Source of the DNA: Granulosicoccus sp963833195
GTDB lineage: Bacteria; Pseudomonadota; Gammaproteobacteria; Granulosicoccales; Granulosicoccaceae
Assembly: GCA_963833195.1 (NCBI GenBank)
Contig: CAWHXF010000027.1
Span: 3,906,001 to 3,970,000, forward strand
DNA: 64,000 bases
Direction of reading: 5' to 3'
This document shows, one piece after another, positions 18,253-26,800 of this stretch. Numbering within the stretch: the stretch's first letter is position 1; each line of letters opens with the position of its first letter. A program made the translations under genes and the position numbers. The notes under the pieces were generated by a model. That model was given only the letters and a program-made list of their open reading frames with translations, was not told the DNA's origin and ran no database searches.

Positions 18253-18747
18253 CTAGACGCCGCGCCCGGCCCCTGCATCCGGCCGTGCATCCGGCCGTGC
18301 GTCCGGTCCGGCATCGGGCGACGCCCCGGGTCGCACGGCGGGATGGATGAACGGCGGGGCGTCGCGACGGCGGCGCAGCCAGTTCAGCGCCGCGAACACG
18401 CGCGGCCGGGCGGCCAGCCGCGCGACGAGCGCGTGGCGACCCGGGAAGTCCGCCAGCGACAGCCCCACGACGATCATCACGAGCCCGGGCCCGGGCGTCA
18501 CCATCATCACCAGACCGATCAGCACGGCCGCGAGCCCCGCGGCGTTGCGCGCGAACAGCACCGCCAGCCGTGCCGGACCGAGCGTGGCGGGCGGCGGCGG
18601 CGGACGCGAGAAGTGATCGGCCGGCAGCCGCGCCACCAGCCACGGGGAGGCGAACACCGTGACGGCGAGGGCGCCGACGGACAGCCCGGCGGCCAGCCCG
18701 AGCGACTGCGCGTGCCCGGCCGCCCAGGACAACGGACCGGAGGACAT
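18253..18747 (-). CDS. Membrane protein with PGPGW-like motif
   Basis: 164-residue inner-membrane protein with three hydrophobic segments. The motif TPGPGLVMIVVGLSLAD resembles the PGPGW transmembrane family in which P-G-P-G is followed by a hydrophobic helix. The last 30 residues are a charged low-complexity tail (Pro-Asp-Ala-Arg/Gly) encoded by a 12-bp repeat. ATG at 18747 was chosen; a GTG at 18780 would add 11 residues. The stop is 11 bases before envC, so the three minus-strand genes may form one unit. Function unknown. Confidence 0.65.
   Translation of the reverse strand: MSSGPLSWAAGHAQSLGLAAGLSVGALAVTVFASPWLVARLPADHFSRPPPPPATLGPARLAVLFARNAAGLAAVLIGLVMMVTPGPGLVMIVVGLSLADFPGRHALVARLAARPRVFAALNWLRRRRDAPPFIHPAVRPGASPDAGPDARPDARPDAGAGRGV
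18275..18310. repeat. 12-bp tandem repeat in the PGPGW-type gene tail
   Basis: GCATCCGGCCGT is present twice exactly (18275-18298) and once degenerate (18299-18310), with a further weak copy following. On the coding strand it reads as Pro-Asp-Ala-Arg units, in frame. Confidence 0.8.
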
Positions 18748-18870
18748 CTGCGACGCGGTCGGGAGGAGGAGGAGGTGCACAGTCTAGGGGTTGTCCCGAG
18801 GATGACACGGGGGCGTGTCGATGGTGCCCGGGGCGTCTGGAGTAGGCTCGACGCCGACCCGTGCGCCCCG

Positions 18871-21603
18871 ATGCGCGCGCCCCACCGCCGCCTTCGCGAG
18901 AACGAGCCCTTGAGAACGTCGGAACCCGTCGCCGTGCGCCGCACCGACTACGCGCCGCTGCCCTGGCGCGTGCGGCGCGTGCGCCTGCACGTCGAGCTGC
19001 ACCCGAGCGCCACCCGCGTCCGCGCCTCGCTCGATCTGGAGCGCATCGCGTCGCCCGATTCGTCCGACGCGCCGACCGCACCGGCCGGGTCGCTGGCCCT
19101 CGACGGCGTGGGCATCGAGCTCGAGTCGATCGCCGTCGACGGGGTCGGGCTTGATGAGTCGAGCTACGCGCTGGAGCCCGAGCGTCTGGTGCTGCACGCC
19201 CCGCCGGCGCGGTTCACGCTCGAGACCGTGGGCATCGTGAACCCCGACGCCAACACCGCGCTCGAGGGGTTGTACCGCTCCAGCGGCACCTTCTGCACGC
19301 AGTGCGAGGCCGAAGGCTTCCGGAAGATCACCTGGTACCCGGACCGTCCGGACGTGCTGTCCGTGTTCGACGTGACGCTCGAGGCGGACGCGGCGCTCGC
19401 GCCCGTGCTGCTGTCGAACGGCAACCTCGTGAGCGAGGAGGAGCTCGCGGGCGGGCGCCGGCGCGTGCGCTGGCACGATCCGCATCCCAAGCCCGCGTAT
19501 CTCTTCGCGCTGGTCGCCGGGCACCTCGTCGAGGTGGTCGATACCTTCACGACGGGCTCGGGGCGCGAGGTGCGCCTGTCCATCCACGTCGAGGCGCACA
19601 ACCGCGATCGCTGCGCGTTCGCGATGGGCGCACTCAAGCGCGCCATGGCGTGGGACGAGCGCGTGTACGGCCTGGAGTACGACCTCGAGCGCTTCATGAT
19701 CGTCGCGGTGGACGACTTCAACATGGGCGCCATGGAGAACAAGGGCCTGAACGTCTTCAACTCGAAGTTCGTGCTGGCGGATCTCGACACCGCGACCGAC
19801 ACCGACTTCTCCTGGGTGGAGGCGGTCATCGCGCACGAGTACTTCCACAACTGGACCGGCAACCGCGTGACCTGCCGCGACTGGTTCCAGTTGAGCCTGA
19901 AGGAGGGGCTGACCGTGTTCAGGGACCAGTCGTTCACGGCCGACCTGCACTCGCCCACCGTCAAGCGCATCGACGACGTGCGCCGGCTGCGCGCCTACCA
20001 GTTCCCCGAGGACGGGGGGCCGCTGGCGCACCCGGTGCGGCCGGAGAGCTACATCGAGATCAACAACTTCTACACCACGACGGTCTACGAGAAGGGCGCC
20101 GAGGTCATCCGCATGATGCACACGCTCGTCGGCCACGAGGCGTTCATGCGCGGCATGCGCACCTACTTCGAGCGTCATGACGGCACCGCCACGACCTGCG
20201 AGGCCTTCGTGCGGGCGATAGAGGCGGGGGCCGAGGTCGATCTGGATCAGTTCCGGCTCTGGTACGCCCTGGCCGGCACGCCGGAGCTCGAGTGCGAGGA
20301 GCGCTGGGACGCCTCCCAGGGTCGCTGGACGCTCGTCGTGACGCAGCGCTGCCCCGACACGCCCGGCCAGAGCGACAAGCCGCCCATGCACGTGCCGTTC
20401 GCGTTCGGCCTGCTGGATGCATCGGGTCGGGACGTGCCGCTCGCCTCGACCGGCGCGTCCGGTGTCTTCGATACCGCGGGCGGGCGCACCGGTGGCGACT
20501 CCGGCACGGCGCTCGTCGAGCTGCGCGAGCGCACGCAGGAGATCGTCGTCGAGGGTCTCGACGCCCGGCCCGTCGCCTCGCTGCTGCGCGGCTTCTCGGC
20601 GCCGGTGCGGGTGCGCCGCGACGTCGGGCCGGACACCCTGGGCTTTCTCGCCGCGCACGACTCGGACGGGTTCAATCGCTGGGATGCCGGGCAGCGGCTC
20701 GCGCGGCTGGCGCTCGATGCCGAGCTCGACGGTCCCGAGTCGTTGGCCGACACCGCCGCCGCGCGGCTCGTCGAGGTGGTCGGTGCGCTGCTCGCGGACG
20801 ATGCCGGCGACCCGGCGCTGCGCGCGGAGGCGCTGTCGCTGCCCGGCGTGATGGCGGTGGCCGAGGAGCGGGAGCGCATCGACGTCGCGGCCGTCGACGC
20901 GGCGCGCCAGTCGCTGCTGCGCCGGCTCGCGAACGCCCATGCCGATGCGCTCGCGCGCGTGGCGACCGCGCCGCCGAGCGACCCCGACGGGGGCTTCGGC
21001 GGGCGCGCGACGGGCGAGCGCGGTCTCGCCAACGTCGCGCTCGGCATGTTGTCCGCGCTGGACGAGGACGCGTGGGTGCCGATCGCGACCGCGCGCCACG
21101 ACGCGGCGCGCAACATGACCGATCGGCTCGCGGCGCTCGCGTTGCTGTGCAACGCATCGGACGACGCGCGCGACACCCGCCTGGCCGACTTCCACGCCCG
21201 CTACGCGGGCAACGCGCTCGTGATCGACAAGTGGTTCGCGCTGCAGGCCGCCTCGCGCCGTCCGGACACGCTCGAGCGCGTGCTGGAGCTCGCCGATCAC
21301 CCGGACTTCGACGCATCGAACCCCAACCGCCTGCGCTCGCTCGTGGGGACCTTCGCGAACGCTAATCCGTTGCGCTTCCACGCCACGCACGGTGGCGGAT
21401 ATCGCCTGCTGGCCGATCGGGTCGTGGCGCTCGATCGTACGAACCCGCAGGTCGGGGCCCGCCTGGCGGGCACGTTCGGGCGGTGGCGCCGGTTCGTCGA
21501 GCCGAACGCCTCGCTCATGAAGGGCGAGCTCGAGCGCATGCGCGACGCGGGCCTGCGCTCGCCGGACGTGCACGAGATCGTGCTGCGCAGCCTGGAGGGC
21601 TGA
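18871..21603 (+). CDS. pepN: Aminopeptidase N (M1 family)
   Basis: 910-residue cytoplasmic zinc aminopeptidase that trims N-terminal residues from peptides. GAMEN (about residue 287) binds the peptide N terminus. The zinc site HEYFHNWTGNR starts at H322 with the distal Glu in LKEGLTVFRD. The ERAP-like C-terminal helical domain completes the length expected for the gammaproteobacterial PepN subfamily (about 870-900). The ATG at 18871 was chosen since it precedes the conserved start by only about 25 residues. It runs opposite to the envC strand, with a 123-base divergent gap, and is followed by a palindrome and the cold-shock gene. Confidence 0.93.
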   Translation: MRAPHRRLRENEPLRTSEPVAVRRTDYAPLPWRVRRVRLHVELHPSATRVRASLDLERIASPDSSDAPTAPAGSLALDGVGIELESIAVDGVGLDESSYALEPERLVLHAPPARFTLETVGIVNPDANTALEGLYRSSGTFCTQCEAEGFRKITWYPDRPDVLSVFDVTLEADAALAPVLLSNGNLVSEEELAGGRRRVRWHDPHPKPAYLFALVAGHLVEVVDTFTTGSGREVRLSIHVEAHNRDRCAFAMGALKRAMAWDERVYGLEYDLERFMIVAVDDFNMGAMENKGLNVFNSKFVLADLDTATDTDFSWVEAVIAHEYFHNWTGNRVTCRDWFQLSLKEGLTVFRDQSFTADLHSPTVKRIDDVRRLRAYQFPEDGGPLAHPVRPESYIEINNFYTTTVYEKGAEVIRMMHTLVGHEAFMRGMRTYFERHDGTATTCEAFVRAIEAGAEVDLDQFRLWYALAGTPELECEERWDASQGRWTLVVTQRCPDTPGQSDKPPMHVPFAFGLLDASGRDVPLASTGASGVFDTAGGRTGGDSGTALVELRERTQEIVVEGLDARPVASLLRGFSAPVRVRRDVGPDTLGFLAAHDSDGFNRWDAGQRLARLALDAELDGPESLADTAAARLVEVVGALLADDAGDPALRAEALSLPGVMAVAEERERIDVAAVDAARQSLLRRLANAHADALARVATAPPSDPDGGFGGRATGERGLANVALGMLSALDEDAWVPIATARHDAARNMTDRLAALALLCNASDDARDTRLADFHARYAGNALVIDKWFALQAASRRPDTLERVLELADHPDFDASNPNRLRSLVGTFANANPLRFHATHGGGYRLLADRVVALDRTNPQVGARLAGTFGRWRRFVEPNASLMKGELERMRDAGLRSPDVHEIVLRSLEG

Positions 21604-21651
21604 GTCGGGCACCACCGGTGACACTTGTGAACAAGCTTGGCACCGCCGCCT

Positions 21652-21667
21652 GCGACCCCGGGGTCGC
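21652..21667. repeat. 16-bp perfect palindrome between pepN and the cold-shock gene
   Basis: GCGACCCC at 21652-21659 is followed directly by its exact reverse complement to 21667. A smaller inverted repeat, CTTGT-GA-ACAAG, lies at 21624-21635. The pair sits in the 147-base gap upstream of the cold-shock gene and could be an operator or a transcript hairpin. Confidence 0.6.
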
Positions 21668-21750
21668 GCGCGACGCGTGCTAGGTTCGATGACGCAAGGC
21701 GAACGTGGCAAGCAGGCCGCGTCGTGAGATCACCAGGAGGTTGGCTGCAG

Positions 21751-21960
21751 ATGTCCGAACGAAGGCGCGGGACGGTGAAGTGGTTCGACAATGCCAAGGG
21801 CTACGGCTTCATCATCGACCCCGAAGGACACGACGTGTTCGTGCACTACCGCACCATCGTCGGTGAGGGCTATCGCTCGCTGAACGAGGGGCAGGAGGTG
21901 GAGTTCGTGGCCATCCGGGGCGACAAGGGCTGGCAGGCCACGGAGGTCGTCACGCTCTGA
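21751..21960 (+). CDS. Cold-shock domain protein (CspA family)
   Basis: 69-residue single-domain nucleic-acid chaperone. RNP1 is seen as KGYGFI and RNP2 as VFVHYR, after the hallmark GTVKWFDNAKG. Compared with CspA it reads FIID rather than FITP. A strong ribosome site, AGGAGG at 21735-21740, lies ten bases before the ATG at 21751. The preceding 147 bases contain two inverted repeats. It binds single-stranded RNA and DNA; whether it is cold-induced cannot be told from sequence. Confidence 0.95.
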   Translation: MSERRRGTVKWFDNAKGYGFIIDPEGHDVFVHYRTIVGEGYRSLNEGQEVEFVAIRGDKGWQATEVVTL

Positions 21961-22038
21961 GCGGCCGGATCCGCCCACCTGCGTGACGGCGGGCCGGATC
22001 CTTGCAGTGTCCGGGCCCTCGCCACCAGCCTCGCCCGC

Positions 22039-23985
22039 ATGCGGACGCGGCGTGCGCCCGGAGCCACCGCCGTGTCCCTGAAGGGTTCGTTCTCGCTGCT
22101 CGGCGAGCGCCGGTTCGCGCCCTACTTCGCGACGCAGGCGCTCGGCGCGTTCAACGACAACGTCTACAAGAACGCGCTGGTGGCGCTCATCGGCTACGCC
22201 GGTGCCGCCGGCGTCGCGGCCGGCGGCACTCCGGGCAACGGGCCGGACGGCAACGATGCGCTGCTGATCAACCTCGCCGCCGGGCTCTTCATCCTGCCGT
22301 TCTTCCTGTTCTCGGCCTTCGCCGGACAGGTGGCCGAGCGCTACGAGAAGTCGATGCTGATCCGGCGCATCAAGCTCGCCGAGATCGCGATCATGATGCT
22401 CGGCGCGGTCGCCCTGTTCTCCGGCAGCCACGCGTTCACGATCGCCGTGCTGTTCCTGATGGGCACGCAGTCGGCGTTCTTCGGGCCCATCAAGTACGGC
22501 ATCCTGCCGCAGCACCTCGACGAGACCGAGCTGGTGGGCGGCAACGGGCTCGTCGAGATGGGCACGTTCCTGGCCATCCTCGCCGGCACCATAGCGGGCA
22601 CCCAGCTCGTCGCCCGCGGCGACGGCTCGGTGGTGCTCGTGTCCGTCGTGCTGCTCGCGGTGGCCGCGCTCGGCTGGCTCGCGAGCCGCGCCGTGCCGCA
22701 CACCCCGGCGGTCGAGCCCGGGCTCCGGCTGCGCTGGGAGCCGGTCGGCGAGACGCTGCGGCTGGTGCGCGAGACGGCCGCGCAGCGCACCGTGTTCCTC
22801 TCGATCCTGGGCATCAGCTGGTTCTGGTTCCTCGGCGCGACCTACCTCGCCCAGTTCCTGGTGTACGCGCGCGACGTGCTGGGCGGCGGGCCGGACGTGT
22901 TCACGCTGCTGCTGGCCACGTTCTCGGTCGCCATCGCCGCGGGCTCGATGCTGTGCTCGCGGCTGTCGCACGGCCGCGTGGAGATCGGGCTGGTGCCCTT
23001 CGGCGCTGCCGGGCTCACGCTCTTCGGCCTGGATCTCGTGCTGGCGAGTCCGGACGCGCCGTTCGGCACGGGCCTCGGGCTCGGCACCTTCCTGTCGGCG
23101 CCCGGTGCCTGGCGGGTGCTGGCGGACGTGTTCCTGATCGGGCTCTTCGGCGGTCTCTACATCGTGCCGCTGTACGCGCTCGTGCAGCGCGAGGCGCCGG
23201 CCGCGCGCATGTCGCGCACCTTCGCGTGCACGAACGTGATCAACGCGGCGTTCATGGTCGGCTCGGCGGTGTTCGCGCTCGTCCTGCTCGGCGCCGGCGC
23301 CACGATCCCGCAGCTGTTTCTCGCCATCGCCGTGCTGAACGCGGCCGTGGCGGCGTACATCTTCACGCTGGTGCCCGAGTTCCTGATGCGCTTCGTGCTG
23401 TGGCTGCTGGTGCACACGCTCTACCGCGTGCGTCCGCAGGGGCTCGAGCGCATTCCGGACGAGGGCCCCGCCATCATCGCCCCGAACCACGTCAGCTTCG
23501 TCGATGCGCTGATCGTGGGCGCCGCGGTTCGCCGGCCCGTGCGCTTCGTCATGCACCGCTCGATCTTCCGCATCCCGGTGCTGAACTTCGTGTTCCGCAC
23601 CGCGCGCGCCATTCCCGTCGCGGGGCGCTCGGAGGATCCGGAGCTGTACGAGCGCGCGTTCGCCGACATGCGGGCCGCGCTCGATGCCGGGGACCTGCTG
23701 TGCCTGTTTCCCGAAGGCCGGCTGACCGCCGACGGCGAGGTGGGCGAGTTCCGCCCGGGCATCGTGCGGCTGCTGGAGACCCACCCCGTACCGGTGTACC
23801 CGGTGGCGCTGCAGGGCCTGTGGCGCAGCCTGTTCAGCCGCCGCGGCGGGCGCGCGTTCCTGAAGTGGCCGCGACGGCTGTTCGCCCGCATCGGGCTGAT
23901 CGTCGGGGAAGCGATCGCGCCCGCGGAGGTCACGACCGCGGGGCTCAGGGAAGCGGTCGTCGCGTTGCGCGGGGAGCGGCGCTGA
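22039..23985 (+). CDS. MFS transporter fused to a 1-acylglycerophosphate acyltransferase domain
   Basis: 648-residue inner-membrane protein. Residues 1-430 form a 12-helix MFS transporter of the LplT/lysophospholipid type (FNDNVYKNAL near the start). Residues 440-648 are a PlsC-type acyltransferase with NHVSFVDA (HX4D), FPEGRLTADG and a basic stretch. In enterobacteria LplT and the bifunctional Aas are separate, and many other bacteria have a three-domain MFS-PlsC-AMP ligase fusion; here the acyl-ACP synthetase part is absent. It probably takes up and re-acylates lysophospholipid. ATG at 22039; a GTG at 22072 is an alternative. Confidence 0.88.
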   Translation: MRTRRAPGATAVSLKGSFSLLGERRFAPYFATQALGAFNDNVYKNALVALIGYAGAAGVAAGGTPGNGPDGNDALLINLAAGLFILPFFLFSAFAGQVAERYEKSMLIRRIKLAEIAIMMLGAVALFSGSHAFTIAVLFLMGTQSAFFGPIKYGILPQHLDETELVGGNGLVEMGTFLAILAGTIAGTQLVARGDGSVVLVSVVLLAVAALGWLASRAVPHTPAVEPGLRLRWEPVGETLRLVRETAAQRTVFLSILGISWFWFLGATYLAQFLVYARDVLGGGPDVFTLLLATFSVAIAAGSMLCSRLSHGRVEIGLVPFGAAGLTLFGLDLVLASPDAPFGTGLGLGTFLSAPGAWRVLADVFLIGLFGGLYIVPLYALVQREAPAARMSRTFACTNVINAAFMVGSAVFALVLLGAGATIPQLFLAIAVLNAAVAAYIFTLVPEFLMRFVLWLLVHTLYRVRPQGLERIPDEGPAIIAPNHVSFVDALIVGAAVRRPVRFVMHRSIFRIPVLNFVFRTARAIPVAGRSEDPELYERAFADMRAALDAGDLLCLFPEGRLTADGEVGEFRPGIVRLLETHPVPVYPVALQGLWRSLFSRRGGRAFLKWPRRLFARIGLIVGEAIAPAEVTTAGLREAVVALRGERR

Positions 23986-24200
23986 GGAGAGGACGCGGAT
24001 CGGGTACGGCCGGATCCGGGGCGCACCGGACGCCTCGGCAGACAACGCGATCGGTGAGCCGTTCCTGCAGGCGTCCAGGCCATCGGGGTTGTCGCCGCGA
24101 TGTGTCGATTGCGTCGGTGCGGTCAGCGCGGCTCTCGATATCCGTAGGGTGTTGGCTTCCCGATGGCCCGACTCCCGGGCGCGATGGAGCCATAGCCCGC

Positions 24201-24527
24201 ATGACAGACATCACCTACGACCGACGCACCTCGTCCGCTCGCCGGTTCGCCCTGCCGGGGCTCGCGCTCGGCGCGATGCTGCTCGCAGGCTGCGCCTCGA
24301 CGCGGGATCTCGTCGAGAACGACCCGCTCGTCGACGAGGTGTACCAGGCCATTCGCCTCGACCCCAAGATGGAGTCGTCCCAGGTCCTCGTCCGGCACGA
24401 GGGCAACGGCGTCATACAGCTCAACGGCTTCGTGGAAAGCCTCATCGACCAGCAGAGCATCCTGGCGGCCGTCGGGCGCGTCGATGGTGTCACGCGCATC
24501 GAGGACAACACCACGTTCCGGGACTGA
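24201..24527 (+). CDS. BON-domain lipoprotein
   Basis: 108-residue lipoprotein. The signal sequence ends in a lipobox LAGC (Cys at about residue 31). The remainder matches a single BON domain (EVYQAIRLDP, GVIQLNGFVES, GVTRIEDNT), a fold that binds phospholipids or peptidoglycan-associated partners in the envelope. ATG at 24201. Most BON lipoproteins such as OsmY or DolP carry two domains; this one has only one. Confidence 0.85.
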   Translation: MTDITYDRRTSSARRFALPGLALGAMLLAGCASTRDLVENDPLVDEVYQAIRLDPKMESSQVLVRHEGNGVIQLNGFVESLIDQQSILAAVGRVDGVTRIEDNTTFRD

Positions 24528-24631
24528 CACCATCGCGTGCCCGCTCGAGGGCCTCGGTCGGCGCCACGGGGGCTTCGTGGCCGGGGCGGATGGCATACTC
24601 GCGGCCGCCCCCCAGTCGCTTCCAGCCAGCC

Positions 24632-25090
24632 GTGCCAGACCCGACCGATGACGCGCTTCCCGAAGGCGTGCCGCTGCACCGCATGCAAATGCCCGTGCGC
24701 TGGGGCGACATGGACGCGCTCGGGCACGTCAACAACATCATGTACTTCCGCTACTTCGAGCAGGCGCGCATCGCCTGGTACGAGGTGGCGGGCTTCGCGC
24801 CGCTGGGCCAGGGCGAGACCGGCATGGTCATCGTCGACAACCGCGCCGAATACCTGCGCCCGCTCGTCTACCCCGCGACGATGGACGTGCGCATGGCCGC
24901 GCACTCGCCGGGCCGCAGCTCGTTCGTGACGACCTACACCATCGCGGTCGACGGCGTGCTGCACACGCGCGGCGCATCGAAGATCGTGTGGGTGAACCAT
25001 GCCGAGGGCCGCTCGGTGCCGTTGCCCGAGATCCTGCGCGAGCGCATCGCGGGCGGACCCGCGGACGGCTCCGCGGAGGCATCCTCCTGA
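24632..25090 (+). CDS. Hotdog-fold acyl-CoA thioesterase (4HBT/YbgC-like)
   Basis: 152-residue cytoplasmic thioesterase. The signature WGDMDALGHVNN holds the catalytic Asp, and MYFRYFEQARIAWY forms the central helix. The GTG at 24632 precedes the domain by 17 residues. It shares an operon with a Nudix hydrolase and a sulfurtransferase; the next reading frame begins within or at its end. The CoA substrate is unknown. Confidence 0.9.
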   Translation: MPDPTDDALPEGVPLHRMQMPVRWGDMDALGHVNNIMYFRYFEQARIAWYEVAGFAPLGQGETGMVIVDNRAEYLRPLVYPATMDVRMAAHSPGRSSFVTTYTIAVDGVLHTRGASKIVWVNHAEGRSVPLPEILRERIAGGPADGSAEASS

Positions 25091-25752
25091 ACGCGCCCGA
25101 GCATCCGCCCGCCGGGACGTCGCTCGGGACGTCGCTCGGGACGTCGGCGGGCACGGCGCCCGGACGGCCCGCGTCGCGGGCACCCGACGGCTTCTGCGAG
25201 CGCTGCGCGCACGCGGTGGAGCATCGCGTGCCGGACGGCGACAACCGGCCACGCCGCGTGTGCCCGAGCTGCGGCCACATCGCCTACGAGAACCCGAAGA
25301 CCGTCGTCGGCTGCCTGCTCGAGTGGCGGGGCAAGGTGTTGCTGTGTCGCCGCGGCATCGAGCCGCGCCACGGTCTGTGGACGCTGCCGGCGGGGTTCAT
25401 GGAAAACCACGAGACGACGCTGGACGGCGCGGCGCGCGAGGCCTTCGAGGAGGCGACGGCGCGCTCGCACGACCTGCGGCTGTTTGCCGTGTACGACCTG
25501 CCGCGCATCAGCCAGGTGTACGTCATGTTCGCCGGCACTCTCGCCGACGGCTTCGCCGCGGCCAACGAGGAGACGCTCGAGATCGCGCTGTACGAGCGGG
25601 CCGACATCCCGTGGGACGAGATCGCGTTTCCGGTCGTGACCGAGACGCTGGAGCGCTGGTACGCGCAGCGCGACGGAGCCGAGCGGCGCGTGCTGCACGC
25701 CCGCATCGCGAGCCCGCCCGGCGCGCCGCTCGACATCGAACGGTTCGCGTGA
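24988..25752 (+). CDS. Zinc-ribbon Nudix hydrolase
   Basis: Nudix enzyme with an N-terminal zinc ribbon (FCERC...CPSC) and a Nudix box G-F-M-E-N-H-E-X7-REAFEEAT that fits GX5EX7REUXEEXGU. Homologues I know start just before the first Cys. Here no ATG, GTG or TTG occurs between the ATG at 24988 and that Cys, so either this start is used, overlapping the thioesterase gene by 103 bases, or translation begins at the CTG at 25087, which overlaps the thioesterase stop (CTGA) and would give 221 residues. The second reading fits the coupling seen at the next junction. The interval carries a 12-bp tandem repeat. Confidence 0.85.
   Translation: MGEPCRGPLGAVARDPARAHRGRTRGRLRGGILLNAPEHPPAGTSLGTSLGTSAGTAPGRPASRAPDGFCERCAHAVEHRVPDGDNRPRRVCPSCGHIAYENPKTVVGCLLEWRGKVLLCRRGIEPRHGLWTLPAGFMENHETTLDGAAREAFEEATARSHDLRLFAVYDLPRISQVYVMFAGTLADGFAAANEETLEIALYERADIPWDEIAFPVVTETLERWYAQRDGAERRVLHARIASPPGAPLDIERFA
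25114..25149 (+). repeat. 12-bp tandem repeat at the 5' end of the Nudix gene
   Basis: GGGACGTCGCTC occurs twice exactly (25114-25137), then GGGACGTCGGCG to 25149. It encodes Gly-Thr-Ser-Leu units in front of the zinc ribbon. Confidence 0.85.
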
Positions 25753-26618
25753 ACGCGGTGTCGCCACGCGTGCGCCACCTCGTGTCCCCGGAGGCGCTGG
25801 CCGCGGAGCTCGAGGCGGCCGAGGCGGCCGGGCCGCGCGTGCTCGACGCGTCCTGGTACCTGCCGTCGCAGCGGCGCGATGCGCGCGCCGAGTACCTCGA
25901 TGCGCGCGTTCCGGGCGCCGGCTTCTTCGACATCGACGAGATCGCCGAGACCGACTCCGGACTGCCGCACACGCTCGCCTCGCCGGAACGCTTCGCGGCC
26001 ACGCTCGGATCGATGGGCGTGGCCGAGCACGACCGCATCGTCGTCTACGACGGATCCGGCCTGTTTTCCGCGGCGCGCGCGTGGTGGAACCTGCGACTGA
26101 TGGGCGCCCGGGACGTGCGCGTGCTGGACGGTGGGCTGCCGGCCTGGAAGGCGGCGGGTCTGCCGCTCGAGTCCGGTCCGCCGGCGCCGCCGGTGCCGCG
26201 CACCTTCACGCCCCGACCCGTGCCGGGCGGCGTGCGCGATCTCGACGGCGTTCGTGCGCATCTGGGCGCCGGGGACGCGCTCGTGATCGACGTGCGCCCA
26301 TCGGGGCGCTTCGAGGGCAGCGAGCCGGAGCCGCGCCCCGGCGTGCGCTCCGGGCACATGCCGGGCGCCGTGAACCTGCCGTTCCAGGCGCTGATCGAGG
26401 ACGGACGGCTGCTGCTCGATGCCGAGTTGCGCGGTGTCTTCGAGCGCGTCGGCGTGGCGCCCGGCGTTCCCGTCGTGACGAGCTGCGGCTCGGGCGTGAC
26501 GGCGGCCATCGCGAACCTCGCGCTGGCCGTGCTCGGACACGAGCCGCACGCCCTGTACGACGGCTCGTGGTCCGAGTGGGGCGCGCGCGACGACGTCGAG
26601 GTCGTGACGGGCGCCTGA
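25749..26618 (+). CDS. Sulfurtransferase (3-mercaptopyruvate/thiosulfate, two rhodanese domains)
   Basis: 289-residue sulfurtransferase with two rhodanese domains. The first, inactive domain contains DASWYLP and VVYDGSG; the second carries the active-site loop SCGSGVTA near residue 240, whose CGSGVT form is typical of 3-mercaptopyruvate sulfurtransferases. The GTG at 25749 overlaps the Nudix stop, implying coupling. It transfers sulfane sulfur to cyanide or thiol acceptors in the cytoplasm. Confidence 0.92.
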   Translation: MNAVSPRVRHLVSPEALAAELEAAEAAGPRVLDASWYLPSQRRDARAEYLDARVPGAGFFDIDEIAETDSGLPHTLASPERFAATLGSMGVAEHDRIVVYDGSGLFSAARAWWNLRLMGARDVRVLDGGLPAWKAAGLPLESGPPAPPVPRTFTPRPVPGGVRDLDGVRAHLGAGDALVIDVRPSGRFEGSEPEPRPGVRSGHMPGAVNLPFQALIEDGRLLLDAELRGVFERVGVAPGVPVVTSCGSGVTAAIANLALAVLGHEPHALYDGSWSEWGARDDVEVVTGA

Positions 26619-26800
26619 AGCGCGACCCCGCGGGGTCGAACCGGTCGCCTCCGGGGCGTATGGGCTCGTGACGCACATTCCGGCGCGGCGCGAGACTCGA
26701 GTGCCGTCGCGCCGCTGCAAACGCCGGGTGTCGCGGCCGACTAGCGTATGCGGACGCAGCGCTCCGCCCGACGCCTGCGCGCACGAGCCCCGACGACGCC

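Noticed and set aside
21961..22002. GGCCGGATCC repeated around a possible hairpin after the cold-shock gene
   Set aside because: The stem needs a large asymmetric bulge and there is no U-run, so it was not called a terminator.
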